Assembly (NCBI RefSeq): GCF_009380155.1
Contig: NZ_WHUV01000001.1
Span: 1,488,001-1,552,000, forward strand
DNA: 64,000 nt
Direction: 5' to 3'
Source of the DNA: Pseudomonas piscis
Lineage (GTDB): Bacteria > Pseudomonadota > Gammaproteobacteria > Pseudomonadales > Pseudomonadaceae
Under the pieces are notes generated by a model, which was not told where the DNA came from, did no database searches, and was given only the letters and a program-made list of their open reading frames with translations. Position numbers and translations under genes: made by a program. Below are positions 1-9,783 of this stretch, piece after piece; the first letter of the stretch is position 1; every line of letters begins with the position of its first letter.

Positions 1-594
1 CTGTCCATCGAGTCGCTGGCGGAAGATGTGACGGCCAACGCCAATCAGGTGGAAGATCTGGCCCAGAAGGTCTACGGCATCAGCAAGGTGCTGGAGGTGA
101 TCCGTGCCATTGCCGAGCAGACCAACCTGCTGGCGCTGAATGCCGCCATCGAGGCGGCGCGGGCCGGGGATGCCGGACGCGGTTTCGCGGTGGTGGCCGA
201 CGAGGTGCGGGCCCTGGCCCATCGGACCCAGCAATCGACCCAGGAAATCGAACAGATGATCGGGGGCATCCAGCAAGGCACCGACCTGGCGGTCAACTCC
301 ATGCAGCAGAGTAACAGCCGCGCCCGCTCGACCCTGGAAGTGGCCAAGGCGGCCGGACAGGCCTTGGAGGAAATCGCCTCGGCCTTCACCGAGATCAACG
401 AGCGCAACACCGTCATCGCCAGCGCCTCCGAGCAGCAGGCAGCGGTGGCGCGGGAGGTGGATCGCAATCTGATGAATATCCGCGACCTGGCCCACCAGAC
501 TTCGGCGGGGGCCAACCAGACCAGCGCCGCCAGCCAGGAGCTGTCACGCCTGGCGGTGGATCTCAACGCCATGGTGGCGCGTTTCTCGGTGTGA
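1..594 (+). CDS. Methyl-accepting chemotaxis protein, C-terminal part (cut by window start)
   Basis: Only the cytoplasmic signalling domain of a chemoreceptor is present; the reading frame is open from base 1 and ends at the TGA at 592-594. The hairpin-tip motif [18 protein letters not shown], followed by [15 protein letters not shown], is the near-invariant CheA/CheW contact region of MCPs. The flanking Ala/Glu/Gln-rich heptads form the methylation helices. The sensor domain, membrane segments and HAMP lie outside the window, so the ligand cannot be inferred. The gene runs convergently towards fabB and shares a terminator with it. In P. aeruginosa an MCP gene also sits beside fabB (from memory), which supports a core-genome location. 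Confidence 0.95.
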   Translation: MSIESLAEDVTANANQVEDLAQKVYGISKVLEVIRAIAEQTNLLALNAAIEAARAGDAGRGFAVVADEVRALAHRTQQSTQEIEQMIGGIQQGTDLAVNSMQQSNSRARSTLEVAKAAGQALEEIASAFTEINERNTVIASASEQQAAVAREVDRNLMNIRDLAHQTSAGANQTSAASQELSRLAVDLNAMVARFSV

Positions 595-605
595 ATCCCG
601 GGCAA

Positions 606-637
606 GAAAAAGCCCCGAACCAGTCGGGGCTTTTTTT
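606..637. terminator. Bidirectional rho-independent terminator between MCP and fabB
   Basis: The sequence shows AAAAAGCCCCGA, a short loop, then TCGGGGCTTTTTTT. The GC stem has an A-run on one side and a T-run on the other, so it can terminate both the chemoreceptor transcript (+) and the fabAB transcript (-). Confidence 0.9.
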
Positions 638-653
638 CAGGCTACGGCGGGAC

Positions 654-1874
654 TTACTTGCCCTGCCAGCGCTTGAGGACCAGGGTGGCATTGGTGCCGC
701 CGAAGCCGAAGCTGTTGCTCATCACGGTGTTGAAGGCAACGTCTTCGCGGGTCTTGGTCAGGATCGGCATGTCGGCCACTTCCGGATCCAGCTCGTCGAT
801 GTTGGCCGAGCCGGCCATGAAGTTGCCTTCCATCATCAGCATGCAGTAGATCGCTTCGTGAACGCCGGCGGCGCCCAGGGAGTGACCCGACAGGCTCTTG
901 GTGGAACTGATGGCCGGAGCCTTGGCGCCGAACACTTCACGCACGCCTTTCATTTCGGCGACGTCACCGACCGGAGTCGAAGTGCCGTGGGTGTTCAGGT
1001 AGTCGATCGGGGCGTCGACGGTGGACATGGCCATCTGCATGCAGCGGATGGCGCCTTCGCCGCTCGGAGCCACCATGTCGTAGCCATCGGAAGTGGCGCC
1101 GTAGCCGACGATTTCCGCGTAGATCTTGGCGCCACGGGCCAGGGCGTGTTCCAGCTCCTCGACCACCACCATGCCGCCACCGCCGGCGATGACGAAACCG
1201 TCACGCTGGGCGTCGTAGGCGCGGGAGGCTTTCTCCGGGGTCTCGTTGTACTGGGTGGACAGGGCGCCCATGGCGTCGAACAGGAACGACTGGGTCCAGT
1301 GCTCTTCTTCACCGCCGCCGGCGAACACGATGTCCTGCTTGCCCATCTGGATCTGCTCCATGGCGGTGCCGATGCAGTGGGCGCTGGTGGCGCAGGCCGA
1401 AGCGATGGAGTAGTTCAGGCCCTTGATCTTGAACGGCGTGGCCAGGCAGGCGGAAACGGTGCTGCTCATGGTCCGGGTGACGCGGTACGGACCAACGCGC
1501 TTGACGCCTTTCTCGCGCAGGATGTCCAGCGCTTCCATCTGGTTCAGGGTCGAGGCGCCGCCGGAGCCGGCGATCAGGCCGGTGCGCGGGTTGGATACCT
1601 GCTCTTCGGTCAGGCCGGAGTCGGCAATGGCGTCCTTCATGGCCAGGTAGGCATAGGCTGCCGCGTGGCCGACGAAACGGTAGATCTTGCGATCGATCAG
1701 TTCTTCGAGGTTCAGGTCAATGGAGCCGGAAACCTGGCTACGCAGACCCATTTCGGCATATTCCGGGTTGAAGCGGATGCCAGGGCGACTTGCACGCAGG
1801 TTAGCGGAGACGGTCTCTTTGTCATTGCCCAGGCACGAAACGATGCCCAGACCAGTGATAACGACGCGGCGCAT
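654..1874 (-). CDS. fabB: 3-oxoacyl-ACP synthase I (KAS I)
   Basis: FabB is a 406-aa beta-ketoacyl-ACP synthase that elongates the cis-3-decenoyl-ACP made by FabA, and so commits the type II pathway to unsaturated fatty acids in the cytoplasm. The thiolase-fold triad is visible: nucleophile Cys161 in SACATSAH, His296 in [11 protein letters not shown] and His331 in [11 protein letters not shown]. The glycine-rich [11 protein letters not shown] motif sits near the C-terminus. Length matches the family (about 404-406 aa). It lies 11 nt downstream of fabA on the same strand, the standard Pseudomonas fabAB operon, and is probably cotranscribed from the fabA promoter. No anomalies were seen. Confidence 0.97.
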   Translation of the reverse strand: MRRVVITGLGIVSCLGNDKETVSANLRASRPGIRFNPEYAEMGLRSQVSGSIDLNLEELIDRKIYRFVGHAAAYAYLAMKDAIADSGLTEEQVSNPRTGLIAGSGGASTLNQMEALDILREKGVKRVGPYRVTRTMSSTVSACLATPFKIKGLNYSIASACATSAHCIGTAMEQIQMGKQDIVFAGGGEEEHWTQSFLFDAMGALSTQYNETPEKASRAYDAQRDGFVIAGGGGMVVVEELEHALARGAKIYAEIVGYGATSDGYDMVAPSGEGAIRCMQMAMSTVDAPIDYLNTHGTSTPVGDVAEMKGVREVFGAKAPAISSTKSLSGHSLGAAGVHEAIYCMLMMEGNFMAGSANIDELDPEVADMPILTKTREDVAFNTVMSNSFGFGGTNATLVLKRWQGK

Positions 1875-1885
1875 GCGGATAACCC

Positions 1886-2401
1886 TTAAAAATTGTCAGT
1901 GGAGGTGAACACGCCGACCCGCAGGCCTTCGGCAGTGTAGATTTCCTTGCCGTCGACGCTGACCGAACCATCGGCGATGGCCAGGTTCAGCTTGCCCTTC
2001 AGGACGCGTTTGATATGGATGTTATAGGTGACCTTCTTGGCGCTTGGCAGCACCTGGCCGAAGAATTTGACTTCTCCCGAGCCCAGGGCGCGACCGCGGC
2101 CCGGGAGGCCTTGCCAGCCCAGGAAGAACCCCACCAGCTGCCACATGGCATCCAGGCCCAGGCAGCCTGGCATCACCGGGTCGCCTTCGAAATGGCAGGC
2201 GAAGAACCACAGGTCCGGAGTGATATCCAGCTCGGCGACCAACTCACCTTTGCCGTACTTGCCACCTTCGCCGCTGATGTGAGTGATGCGATCGATCATC
2301 AGCATGTTGCCGGCGGGCAGTTGCGCATTACCTGGGCCGAACAGCTCACCGCGACTGCAGCGCAGCAGATCTTCCCGAGTAAAGGCGTTTTGTTTGGTCA
2401 T
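1886..2401 (-). CDS. fabA: 3-hydroxydecanoyl-ACP dehydratase/isomerase
   Basis: FabA is a 171-aa hot-dog fold enzyme. It dehydrates 3-hydroxydecanoyl-ACP and isomerises trans-2- to cis-3-decenoyl-ACP, the branch point to unsaturated fatty acids. His70 ([14 protein letters not shown]) and Asp84 (LGLDAMWQ) correspond to the catalytic His/Asp pair of the family. The length equals that of E. coli FabA (171-172 aa). It is the first gene of fabAB. The upstream region of about 130 bp holds a candidate TetR-type operator. The start is supported by a GAG-rich ribosome binding site just before the ATG. Confidence 0.97.
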   Translation of the reverse strand: MTKQNAFTREDLLRCSRGELFGPGNAQLPAGNMLMIDRITHISGEGGKYGKGELVAELDITPDLWFFACHFEGDPVMPGCLGLDAMWQLVGFFLGWQGLPGRGRALGSGEVKFFGQVLPSAKKVTYNIHIKRVLKGKLNLAIADGSVSVDGKEIYTAEGLRVGVFTSTDNF

Positions 2402-2533
2402 GCGAGCTCCTCAATAGTCCCGTGCGGCAGGGTTGGGCAAATCTTCCCGGCCGATCGAAGCGTTCATGCCTCGAGCCGGCAGCCTACTCATAGACTATTG
2501 CGTTGTAGTGAAAGTCACAGCGCAAAGGGCATG

Positions 2534-2551
2534 AATGTACACTTGTGCACT
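2534..2551. promoter_or_regulatory. Candidate DesT/FabR-type operator upstream of fabA
   Basis: The 18-bp imperfect dyad AATGTACACTTGTGCACT lies about 133 bp upstream of the fabA start codon. TetR-family regulators DesT (Pseudomonas) and FabR (enterics) control fabAB through dyads of similar size and AGTGNAC-type half sites. The assignment rests on location and dyad symmetry only. The -10/-35 elements of fabA are not clear to me. Confidence 0.35.
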
Positions 2552-2649
2552 GAAATTTTTTTCGGAGGCCTTTTCAGGGCCCCATCGGGTGCCTAAGACT
2601 GCCGCACTTTCGCCCGCCACGCCAGTCGCAGATGTTTGAAAATAGCCCG

Positions 2650-4551
2650 CTATTGCACCCAACGTTGGAGAATTTGCTGTAGATCCGCCCGCTTGAAGGG
2701 CTTTGCCAGATAGTCGTTCATGCCGGCCGCAAGGCAGGCCTCACGGTCACCCTGGAGGGCATTGGCGGTCAGCGCGATGATGGGTAGATCGGCACAACCG
2801 GGCAGTTGCCGGATCTGCCGGGTGGCCTCGTAGCCGTCGACCAGCGGCAACCGGCAATCCATCAGGATCGCCTCGAAAATCAGGCTTTCGGCACTGCGTA
2901 CCGCCTGGGCGCCATCGGTGACGATGCTCACGCTGAAGCCCAGGCTGCGCAACATGGCCTGGATCACGGTCTGGTTCACCGGGTTGTCCTCCACCAGCAG
3001 CACGTTGCGGCCTGCGCCCTGGTCCGCCGCAGTGCTGGCCCGTGGGGCCGCTACCGGCAGTGTCTGCTGGAACAGCGCCAGGGGGATTTCCAGGGTGAAC
3101 ACCGAGCCCCGGCCTTCCTCGCTCTGGGCCCGCAGGGTGCCGCCCATGCGCTCGGCCAGGGTCCGGGCGATGGGCAGGCCCAGGCCGGTGCCGCCATAGC
3201 GCCGAGAGATCGAGCTGTCGGCCTGCTGGAAGGCGTCGAACATCGATTCCAGGCTGGCCGGGTTGATGCCGATGCCACTGTCGCGTACCGCACAGGTGAA
3301 CCACAGGAGCTCGTGGTCCAGGGCCTGCCACTGGGCTTCGATGGTCACGCTGCCCTGTTCGGTGAACTTCAGCGCGTTGCCGACCAGGTTGACCAGGATC
3401 TGGCGGATCCGCGTCGGATCGCCCTTGACCTGCAACGCCTCCAGTCCCGGCGCCAGCCGCAACTTCAGGTCCAGGCCCCGTTGCAGGGCACTGTGCTGGA
3501 AGGCCTGGGCCGAACTGGCGATCAGTTCGGCCAGGTTGAACGGAATGTGTTCCAGCTCCAGGGCCGAGCGCTCGATACGCGAGAAGTCGAGAATGTCGTT
3601 GATCACCTTGAGCAGGTGCTCGGTGGATTCCGAGGCCAGTGCCGCGTACTCGCGTTGCTCGCGGGTCATCTCGGTGGTTTCAAGCAACTGCAGCATGCCC
3701 AGCACACCGTTCATAGGCGTACGCAACTCATGGCTCATCATCGCCAGGAAGTCCGACTTGGCCCTGTTCGCCTGTTCCGCTTCTTCCCGGGTCTGGATCA
3801 ACTGGGACATGGCCTGCTGCTGTTCGCGGCTGGCCAGTTCCAGGCCGGCCGCGAGGTTGTTGATGTGCCGCGCCAGGTTGCCCAACTCGCCATCGTCGAC
3901 GATCGGCAACGGGGTCTTGAAGTCGCCTTCCTGGATCGCCTTGACCGCGTTGCTCATGGCCCTGATCGGCTGGGCCAGGCCGGCGGCCAGGCGTCGGGCC
4001 AGCAGGAAGGTGAAGAGCAGGGCGAACAGGGCGAGGATCCCGGCCTTGAGGACGATTTCCTGTTGGCGCTGGCTGAAGGCGTCGTTGGACATGCCGACCA
4101 GCACGCGCCCCAGGTAGCCGTCGCCCTGGCTGGCCAGGCTGCCCGGATCCTCTTGCAGGAAGTCGTTGTGCACCTGGATCCGCTGCAGCCGCACGGGAGC
4201 CTGGAACACTTTGATCTGTTTCGCATGGTCATGGCTGGCCGAAGGCTGCTCGACATACACCAGGATGTTGTTGGCGCTGTCCTGGACCTCCAGGAATTGC
4301 ACGTGGGGCGTGCTCAGGGTCGCTTGCAACAGGCTTTCCAGGCCCTCGTTGTTGCCGGAGATCACCCCGTACTCGGTGGCCGGGGCCAGTTGGTTGGCGA
4401 TCAGCTGGCCGGTGTGGTCCAGCTCCTGGTGCAGGTCCTGGATGCGCACGAAAGTGAAGAAGCTGATCAGCAACAGTGTCAGGAGCAGCGCGGGGCCGAG
4501 GCTGATCAGCTGAGTACGGGCCTGGATATCCCAACGGCGACGCAATGTCAT
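2650..4551 (-). CDS. Hybrid sensor histidine kinase without Hpt domain (PA1611-like)
   Basis: This is a 633-aa inner-membrane kinase. TM1 is at about residues 18-36, followed by a periplasmic sensor of about 130 aa, TM2 at about 171-187, HAMP at about 188-245, and HisKA with phospho-acceptor His274 in [12 protein letters not shown]. The ATPase N-box ([10 protein letters not shown]) and G-box (YGGTGLGL) follow, then a receiver domain with phospho-Asp565 ([13 protein letters not shown]) and Lys617. There is no C-terminal Hpt domain, unlike GacS, so a separate Hpt protein is needed. Position beside fabAB and this architecture match P. aeruginosa PA1611, which is known to signal through HptB and to bind RetS. 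It overlaps the upstream binding-protein gene by ATGA, so it is part of a three-gene operon. Confidence 0.92.
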   Translation of the reverse strand: MTLRRRWDIQARTQLISLGPALLLTLLLISFFTFVRIQDLHQELDHTGQLIANQLAPATEYGVISGNNEGLESLLQATLSTPHVQFLEVQDSANNILVYVEQPSASHDHAKQIKVFQAPVRLQRIQVHNDFLQEDPGSLASQGDGYLGRVLVGMSNDAFSQRQQEIVLKAGILALFALLFTFLLARRLAAGLAQPIRAMSNAVKAIQEGDFKTPLPIVDDGELGNLARHINNLAAGLELASREQQQAMSQLIQTREEAEQANRAKSDFLAMMSHELRTPMNGVLGMLQLLETTEMTREQREYAALASESTEHLLKVINDILDFSRIERSALELEHIPFNLAELIASSAQAFQHSALQRGLDLKLRLAPGLEALQVKGDPTRIRQILVNLVGNALKFTEQGSVTIEAQWQALDHELLWFTCAVRDSGIGINPASLESMFDAFQQADSSISRRYGGTGLGLPIARTLAERMGGTLRAQSEEGRGSVFTLEIPLALFQQTLPVAAPRASTAADQGAGRNVLLVEDNPVNQTVIQAMLRSLGFSVSIVTDGAQAVRSAESLIFEAILMDCRLPLVDGYEATRQIRQLPGCADLPIIALTANALQGDREACLAAGMNDYLAKPFKRADLQQILQRWVQ

Positions 4552-5462
4552 GGGCGTTTCTCTCCTTCGCTCAACTGGCGGGCGACGGCCTCAGGATCGA
4601 TTTCCTCGATGCCCAGGGAGCGTGCCACCTGTGGGTTGCTCAATACCTTGAAGGCCGCCGGGTACTGCGAACGGGGCCATTGGGCTGGTGGCCGGTCCAG
4701 CAGCTGGTCCAGGGTTTGCAGCCAGTCCTGCTGGTCGCTGTAGGTGCTGGCCAGGCTGCCAGCCCTGACGAAACCGGCGTTGGGCCCGATCAGGGCCTGT
4801 TGTCGGGCATAGCTGCTGAGCAGCAGGTTCTTGACGGTCTTGGGGTTGTACAGGCTGGGGTCGTCCAGGCCCAGCAAGACTTCGCTGTTGCGCAGCACTT
4901 CCTGCAATGGACGACTGTCGCCGATGTCGTCCCAGGCCTCGGCGACGATCTCCAGCCCCTGGGCGCGCGCCGCCTGGCGCAGTTCCTCGAGCAGGAACCG
5001 GCTGTCCTGGCTGTACAGCACGCCCACCCGGCGGACCTGGGGCAACACCTCGTGGATCAGGCGTAGCTGGCGGGTCCCGGGCGGGTCGCTCCACAGCAGG
5101 GTGAGCCTGGGCTGCGGCGTACCTGGCAGGCGTTGGGCGGCTTGCAGGCGACTGATGCGCAGCACCAGGGTCGCCGGGCCCTGCGCATCCTGCAGGCGCC
5201 AGTCGAGGCTTTGCGGGTCCAGCAGGATCAAGCGCGTGGCCGCCGGCAAGAGGCCCGGTGCGGGCAATTGCCCGAGCGGCTCGAAGCGCACCTGGTCCTG
5301 GGGGCGCAGGTCCGCCAGTTCCCGGGCGAAGCTGCGCACGCTGTCGCTGTCTTCGCTGGCGGTCAGCAGCACTTCGGCTGCGCGCAACGGCGCGCACAGC
5401 AGCCAGCCCAGCAGCACCAGGCTCCAGCCGAGTCGAGGCAGGCCCTTGCGCGAGCGAGCCAT
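4548..5462 (-). CDS. ABC substrate-binding-protein-like periplasmic protein (COG2984 type)
   Basis: This is a 304-aa protein with a signal peptide ([16 protein letters not shown]). The body has features of the ABC_sub_bind/COG2984 periplasmic binding fold: [11 protein letters not shown], an evenly spaced alpha/beta pattern, and [23 protein letters not shown] in the C-terminal lobe. No permease or ATPase gene is nearby. The start at 5462 was chosen because it lies 1 nt after the receptor stop codon and gives a clean signal peptide; a longer frame upstream is out of register with the receptor gene. Its end overlaps the kinase start (ATGA), so translation is coupled. I infer a sensory co-receptor that presents a ligand to the kinase; this is untested. 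Confidence 0.8.
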   Translation of the reverse strand: MARSRKGLPRLGWSLVLLGWLLCAPLRAAEVLLTASEDSDSVRSFARELADLRPQDQVRFEPLGQLPAPGLLPAATRLILLDPQSLDWRLQDAQGPATLVLRISRLQAAQRLPGTPQPRLTLLWSDPPGTRQLRLIHEVLPQVRRVGVLYSQDSRFLLEELRQAARAQGLEIVAEAWDDIGDSRPLQEVLRNSEVLLGLDDPSLYNPKTVKNLLLSSYARQQALIGPNAGFVRAGSLASTYSDQQDWLQTLDQLLDRPPAQWPRSQYPAAFKVLSNPQVARSLGIEEIDPEAVARQLSEGEKRP

Positions 5463-5463
5463 G

Positions 5464-7584
5464 CTAGAACTCCAGCTCCGCGCTGAAGTACAACGTGTGG
5501 CGGGAGTCGTAGCGGTTGTCGGCGAAGGTGACGGGCTGGTGGTCGAGCCGCTGTTGCAAGGTGCCGGCCAGCTCCAGGTCGGCCTTGCCCAGGGACAGGC
5601 GCTTGGCGACGCGGGTATCGACCCGCTGGAAACGGTAGCCGTTGAGGGCGCTGTCTCCATAGTAGAAGAGTGCGCTGGACCAGCCCTGGCCCCAGTTGCG
5701 CAGCCAGCCGGCCGAGCCGCTGTTGCTGGCGCTCAAGCGCTGGTCCAGGCGGTTGCTGGCCTGGGCATGGACATAGGCGTAGGTCAGGCGCAGGCGGTCG
5801 GCGCGGCTCAGTTGCCAATCCAGCTGGCTTTCGCTGCCGGTGAAACGCGCCGAGTTGCTGTTGCTGGCGATGTACTGGTTGTTGCGCAGCGGCTCGCTGA
5901 CCATCCTGCTGATTTCGTCGTAGAACAGCTTGATATCCAGGTTCAGCCGCTGGTCGACGAAATAGCCGTTGTAGCCCAGCTCCCGGGAGCGCATGCGTTC
6001 CTGGTCGAGGTCGCCGGGGCCGCGGGTCTTGACGAAGTACTGGGCGCTGTTCTGGCCGTAGACCGGAGCGCTCAGGCCGGTGACCCGATAGCTCCAGTTG
6101 ACGTTGTTCTCGAACATGTCCGGGGAACGTATGGCTTCGGAGTACACCGCCCGCAACCCGTGGCGCGGGTTGATCAGGTAGTTGACGGCGATCCGCGGGG
6201 TCAGGGAGTTCCCGGTGAGCCGGGCGTCTTCGTACATGGCCCCGCCCTGGATCAGCCAGTGTTCGCTGGCCCGCCATTCCAACTGGCCGAACAGGCGCCA
6301 GGTGGTGTCATCCAGCACGCCGTTGAAATAGGTCTCGGAGTCGGCGCGGTCGTAGCGGTAGTTCATGCCGCTGACCAGCCGCAGGTCGTCGGCGAGGCTC
6401 AGGGTGTCCTGTATTTCCAGGTCGTAGCGGGTTTCCCGGGTGCTCTGGTCGATATTGCCGCAGACGGGGTTCTTGCCGCCGGCGTTCCATTGACCGATGA
6501 CCTGCCGCGCCAGTGCTTTTTCTTCCTCGGTTCCTGCCGGTGCCGCGCCGGGGTTATCAGGCATGTTGCGCGCCAGGCGCTCGGTGTAGTTCGGGTTGAG
6601 CTGCCACAGGCGCGCCAGTTCGGGACTGAAGGACAGGGCCGCATCGCAAGCCCTCCAGGTCTGCTGGCGATCCCAGTGCTGGGCCGAGCCCTGGACGTAG
6701 AGGCTGTGCCGTGGGTCCAGGTCCAGGTTCCAGCGCAGGGAGGTCGCATAGTCCTTGGCGATCACGTCGGAGTTGTAGCCTTTCTCGGCGTAGTCCTTGA
6801 ACACCGGCCGATAGGTATAAGGCCGCTGGTTGCTGCCTTCCTTGGCATTGAACTGCCAATCGATGCTCTGGCGTTCGTCGAGCATCTGGCCGAGCGCCAG
6901 GCTGATGCGGTTCAGGCGCCGGCTGTCGCGATAGTCCGACCCGTCCTGGCGCTTGTCGAAGCCATCGTCCTCCTGGCCCGAAAGCGACAGGCGCAGGTCG
7001 CCGCCGTCCCAGCCGGTACCCTGGCTGGCGTACCAGTCGGCCACACCACGCTGGCCACGGGTCACCTTGATCCGCGTGCCATGGCTGTTGGCCGGCGAGC
7101 GGGTAATGATGTTGACCACCGCCATCAATGCGTTGGCGCCGTAGCTGACGGTATTGGGGCCGCGGAATACCTCGATGCGCTCGATATCCTCCATGGCCAC
7201 CGGAATGTCGCTCCAGTCCACGGTGGCCAATCCGGCCCGATACACCGAGCGCCCGTCGATCAGGACCTGCATGCGCCGGGCTTCGCTGGCGCTGGTGCCG
7301 TGGTAGTTGACCGTGGCCTGGTTGCCGCTGATGGCGCCGACCATCATCCCCGGGACCAGGCGCAGCAGTTCGCTGATGTCCCGGGCGCCGCTGGCCTTGA
7401 TCAATTCGTTGTCCAGCACGGTCATGCTGCCGGGCACTGCGGCGGGGGATTGTTTCAAGCGGGTGGCGGTCAATACCTGGGGCAGTGCGCCGTCGTCGAC
7501 GAACAGATCTTCGGCCAGCGCCGGATGACCGGATAGCATGCCCAGCAGCAATGACAGGCGAAGGGGGGAGGGACCAGCGGGCAC
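5464..7584 (-). CDS. TonB-dependent outer-membrane receptor
   Basis: This is a 706-aa receptor with a signal peptide ending near ALAE. The plug domain has MQVLIDGRSVY and IERIEVFRGPNTVSYGANA, ending in VVNIITR, followed by a long beta-barrel whose last strand ends in LYFSAELEF (terminal Phe, BAM signal). LPQVLTATR near the mature N-terminus may serve as TonB box. It resembles BtuB/colicin-receptor type proteins, but I see no cobalamin riboswitch upstream, so B12 as ligand is not supported. It is the first gene of the operon with the periplasmic binding protein and hybrid kinase, diverging from gpsA. I infer a role in ligand uptake or sensing. Confidence 0.92.
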   Translation of the reverse strand: MPAGPSPLRLSLLLGMLSGHPALAEDLFVDDGALPQVLTATRLKQSPAAVPGSMTVLDNELIKASGARDISELLRLVPGMMVGAISGNQATVNYHGTSASEARRMQVLIDGRSVYRAGLATVDWSDIPVAMEDIERIEVFRGPNTVSYGANALMAVVNIITRSPANSHGTRIKVTRGQRGVADWYASQGTGWDGGDLRLSLSGQEDDGFDKRQDGSDYRDSRRLNRISLALGQMLDERQSIDWQFNAKEGSNQRPYTYRPVFKDYAEKGYNSDVIAKDYATSLRWNLDLDPRHSLYVQGSAQHWDRQQTWRACDAALSFSPELARLWQLNPNYTERLARNMPDNPGAAPAGTEEEKALARQVIGQWNAGGKNPVCGNIDQSTRETRYDLEIQDTLSLADDLRLVSGMNYRYDRADSETYFNGVLDDTTWRLFGQLEWRASEHWLIQGGAMYEDARLTGNSLTPRIAVNYLINPRHGLRAVYSEAIRSPDMFENNVNWSYRVTGLSAPVYGQNSAQYFVKTRGPGDLDQERMRSRELGYNGYFVDQRLNLDIKLFYDEISRMVSEPLRNNQYIASNSNSARFTGSESQLDWQLSRADRLRLTYAYVHAQASNRLDQRLSASNSGSAGWLRNWGQGWSSALFYYGDSALNGYRFQRVDTRVAKRLSLGKADLELAGTLQQRLDHQPVTFADNRYDSRHTLYFSAELEF

Positions 7585-7779
7585 GGCGCAGCCTTGAAAC
7601 GTGAAAGATGGCGCGCATGTTAACCGAGACGGTCGAGTTTTCCATTCGATGGGCCTGCATCTGCCGAGCGCCTGCGCGGGTTTCCGACAGATCGCCCGGA
7701 CAGTTGACCGGGGCTGGTGGTCGGATGGCCGCCCCGTATAATGCCGCCATCGCCACTGCTATGGAAAAACGGATTGCAT

Positions 7780-8805
7780 ATGACACAACAGCGCCCTATT
7801 GCGGTCCTGGGAGGCGGAAGTTTCGGTACCGCCGTGGCCAACCTGCTGGCCGAGAACGGCCAGGCGGTGCGGCAGTGGATGCGTGATCCCGAGCAGGCCG
7901 AGGCCATTCGGCTCAATCGCGAGAATCCGCGTTATCTCAAGGGCATCAAGATCCACCCGGCGGTGGAGCCGGTCACCGACCTGCTGGCCACCCTCGAGGA
8001 CAGCGACCTGTGTTTCGTCGCCTTGCCCTCCAGTGCCCTGCGCGCGGTGCTGGCACCCCATGCACAGCGACTCAGCGGCAAGATGCTGGTCAGCCTGACC
8101 AAGGGCATCGAGGCCCAGACCTTCAAGCTGATGAGCCAGATCCTCGAGGACATCGCGCCCCAGGCGCGGATCGGCGTGCTTTCTGGCCCCAACCTGGCCC
8201 GCGAAGTGGCCGAGCATGCCCTGACCGCCACGGTGGTGGCCAGTGAGGACGAGCAACTGTGCCAAGAAGTCCAGGCGGTGCTGCATGGCCGTACCTTCAG
8301 GGTCTACGCCAGTGCCGACCGCTTCGGCGTCGAGCTGGGCGGCGCCTTGAAGAACGTCTACGCAATCATCGCCGGCATGGCGGTGGCCCTGGGCATGGGG
8401 GAAAACACCAAGAGCATGTTGATCACCCGGGCCCTGGCGGAAATGACCCGCTTCGCCGTGAGCCAGGGGGCCAACCCCATGACCTTCCTTGGCCTGGCCG
8501 GGGTCGGCGACCTGATCGTCACTTGCTCCTCGCCCAAGAGCCGCAACTACCAGGTGGGCTTCGCCCTGGGCCAGGGCCTGAGCCTGGACGAGGCGGTGAG
8601 CCGCCTGGGCGAAGTGGCGGAAGGGGTCAACACCCTCAAGGTGCTCAAGGCCAAGGCCCAGGAGCTGGGGGTCTACATGCCGCTGGTAGCCGGGTTGCAC
8701 GCGATCCTGTTCGAAGGCCGGACGCTCGCCCAGGTGATCGAGCTGTTGATGCGCGGCGAACCGAAAACCGATGTCGACTTTATCTCCACCAGCGGATTCA
8801 ACTGA
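7780..8805 (+). CDS. gpsA: NAD(P)H-dependent glycerol-3-phosphate dehydrogenase
   Basis: GpsA is a 341-aa cytoplasmic enzyme reducing dihydroxyacetone phosphate to sn-glycerol-3-phosphate for phospholipid synthesis. The Rossmann motif [17 protein letters not shown] is at the N-terminus, and the [20 protein letters not shown] segment carries the conserved catalytic Lys. The start at 7780 ([13 protein letters not shown]) was preferred over an in-frame site 63 nt upstream because it gives the family-typical N-terminus. It heads an apparent gpsA-DUF4389-sixA operon (18-nt gap, then an overlap). Confidence 0.96.
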   Translation: MTQQRPIAVLGGGSFGTAVANLLAENGQAVRQWMRDPEQAEAIRLNRENPRYLKGIKIHPAVEPVTDLLATLEDSDLCFVALPSSALRAVLAPHAQRLSGKMLVSLTKGIEAQTFKLMSQILEDIAPQARIGVLSGPNLAREVAEHALTATVVASEDEQLCQEVQAVLHGRTFRVYASADRFGVELGGALKNVYAIIAGMAVALGMGENTKSMLITRALAEMTRFAVSQGANPMTFLGLAGVGDLIVTCSSPKSRNYQVGFALGQGLSLDEAVSRLGEVAEGVNTLKVLKAKAQELGVYMPLVAGLHAILFEGRTLAQVIELLMRGEPKTDVDFISTSGFN

Positions 8806-8823
8806 GCAGTACAGGAGCGAGAC

Positions 8824-9171
8824 ATGAACGATACGAATTCCGAGGCCAAGTACGAATCCATTCTCCTGCGGGTGTTGTGGATGCTGGTATTCGCCCTGGT
8901 GTGGCAGGTGGCGCAGTTCCTCCTGGGGGCGCTGGTGGTAGTGCAGCTCATCTACCGATTGGTCTACGGCGCCCCCAATGCCAGCCTGATGAACTTCGGC
9001 GACAGCCTGAGCCAGTTCCTGGCGCAGATCGGCCGCTTCGGCAGTTTCCACACCGAACAAAAGCCCTGGCCGTTCGCTGACTGGCCGGCGCCCCGGGCTC
9101 CGGAGGGCGAGGCGCCCCACAGCGTGCCCCCGGCGCCGCATCCGGTGCGTGACGAGGAGCCCAAGCTGTGA
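8824..9171 (+). CDS. DUF4389 family membrane protein
   Basis: This is a 115-aa protein with two predicted membrane segments (VLWMLVFALVWQVAQFLL and ALVVVQLIYRLVYG) and a Pro-rich cytoplasmic tail (EQKPWPFADWPAPRAPEG). The FADWP-type motif after the transmembrane part is typical of DUF4389 proteins. Function is unknown. An AGGAGCGAG ribosome binding site precedes the ATG. Its TGA overlaps the GTG start of sixA, so the two are likely translationally coupled. Conservation of the gpsA-DUF4389-sixA order in Pseudomonas is from memory. Confidence 0.85.
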   Translation: MNDTNSEAKYESILLRVLWMLVFALVWQVAQFLLGALVVVQLIYRLVYGAPNASLMNFGDSLSQFLAQIGRFGSFHTEQKPWPFADWPAPRAPEGEAPHSVPPAPHPVRDEEPKL

Positions 9172-9617
9172 GGCTCTGGGTATTGCGCCATGGCCAGGCC
9201 GAAGCCCATGCGGCCACCGATGCCGAGCGCAACCTGACGGCCCATGGCCGGCAGCAGGTGCTGGCCAGCGCCGCGCAACTGATCGGCCAGCCCATCACCG
9301 GGATCCTTGCCAGTCCCTATGTCCGGGCCCAGCAAACTGCGCACCTGGTGCGCGAGGCCCTGGGCTTTGAGGGCGAGGTGCGTACCGTGTCCTGGCTCAC
9401 CCCGGATACCAATCCACTGAGGGCGCTGGAGCAACTGGACAGCGCCGAGAACCTGTTGCTGGTCAGTCACCAACCCTTGGTGGGCAGCCTGATCGGCCTG
9501 TTGCAGCATGGTCACCTGCGTGACCCGCAAGCCATGGACACCGCCAGCCTGGCGGAGTTGGCAGGCGACTGGCCGCTGGCCGGGGCCATGACCCTGGTTC
9601 GCGTCGACCATCCCTGA
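9168..9617 (+). CDS. sixA: Phosphohistidine phosphatase SixA
   Basis: SixA is a 149-aa histidine-phosphatase-superfamily protein (phosphoglycerate-mutase fold). The N-terminal RHG motif (LRHGQAEAHA, His8) supplies the phospho-acceptor His, and LLLVSHQPLVG supplies the second catalytic His. E. coli SixA removes phosphate from His residues of Hpt domains and of NPr. The start is a GTG that overlaps the preceding stop codon (GTGA). Length fits SixA (about 150-161 aa). Confidence 0.9.
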   Translation: MRLWVLRHGQAEAHAATDAERNLTAHGRQQVLASAAQLIGQPITGILASPYVRAQQTAHLVREALGFEGEVRTVSWLTPDTNPLRALEQLDSAENLLLVSHQPLVGSLIGLLQHGHLRDPQAMDTASLAELAGDWPLAGAMTLVRVDHP

Positions 9618-9719
9618 TGCCCTCGCCGCCGGGCCCATGGCTCCGGTGGTGGGTGTCGGCAAGGCTGATGCCGGCTACATTTCTTAACTTGCAGCGCTCC
9701 CTGGTGCGTGGAATAGTCG

Positions 9720-9741
9720 ACCGAGCAAGTGCTTGGTTGGT
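9720..9741. promoter_or_regulatory. Inverted-repeat operator candidate upstream of acyl-CoA ligase
   Basis: A 22-bp imperfect palindrome (16 of 22 positions symmetric) with core CAAGTGCTTG and outer arms ACC...GGT lies 43 bp before the acyl-CoA ligase start. Size and form fit a TetR-family regulator of acyl-CoA metabolism. The regulator is not encoded in this window as far as I can tell. Confidence 0.45.
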
Positions 9742-9783
9742 TAGCGGCTGTTCCCGAACACAACAAGAACAAAGGAGCGCGTC

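Noticed and set aside
654..1889. Long plus-strand open frame opposite fabB, and similar long antisense frames elsewhere (for example 4831-7536 and 59744-60718)
   Set aside because: They result from high GC third positions of the true gene on the other strand; composition is Gly/Ala/His/Gln-rich without family motifs.
7585..7779. Possible cobalamin riboswitch before the BtuB-like TonB receptor
   Set aside because: The divergent spacer to gpsA is only 195 bp and shows no B12-box or compatible helices.
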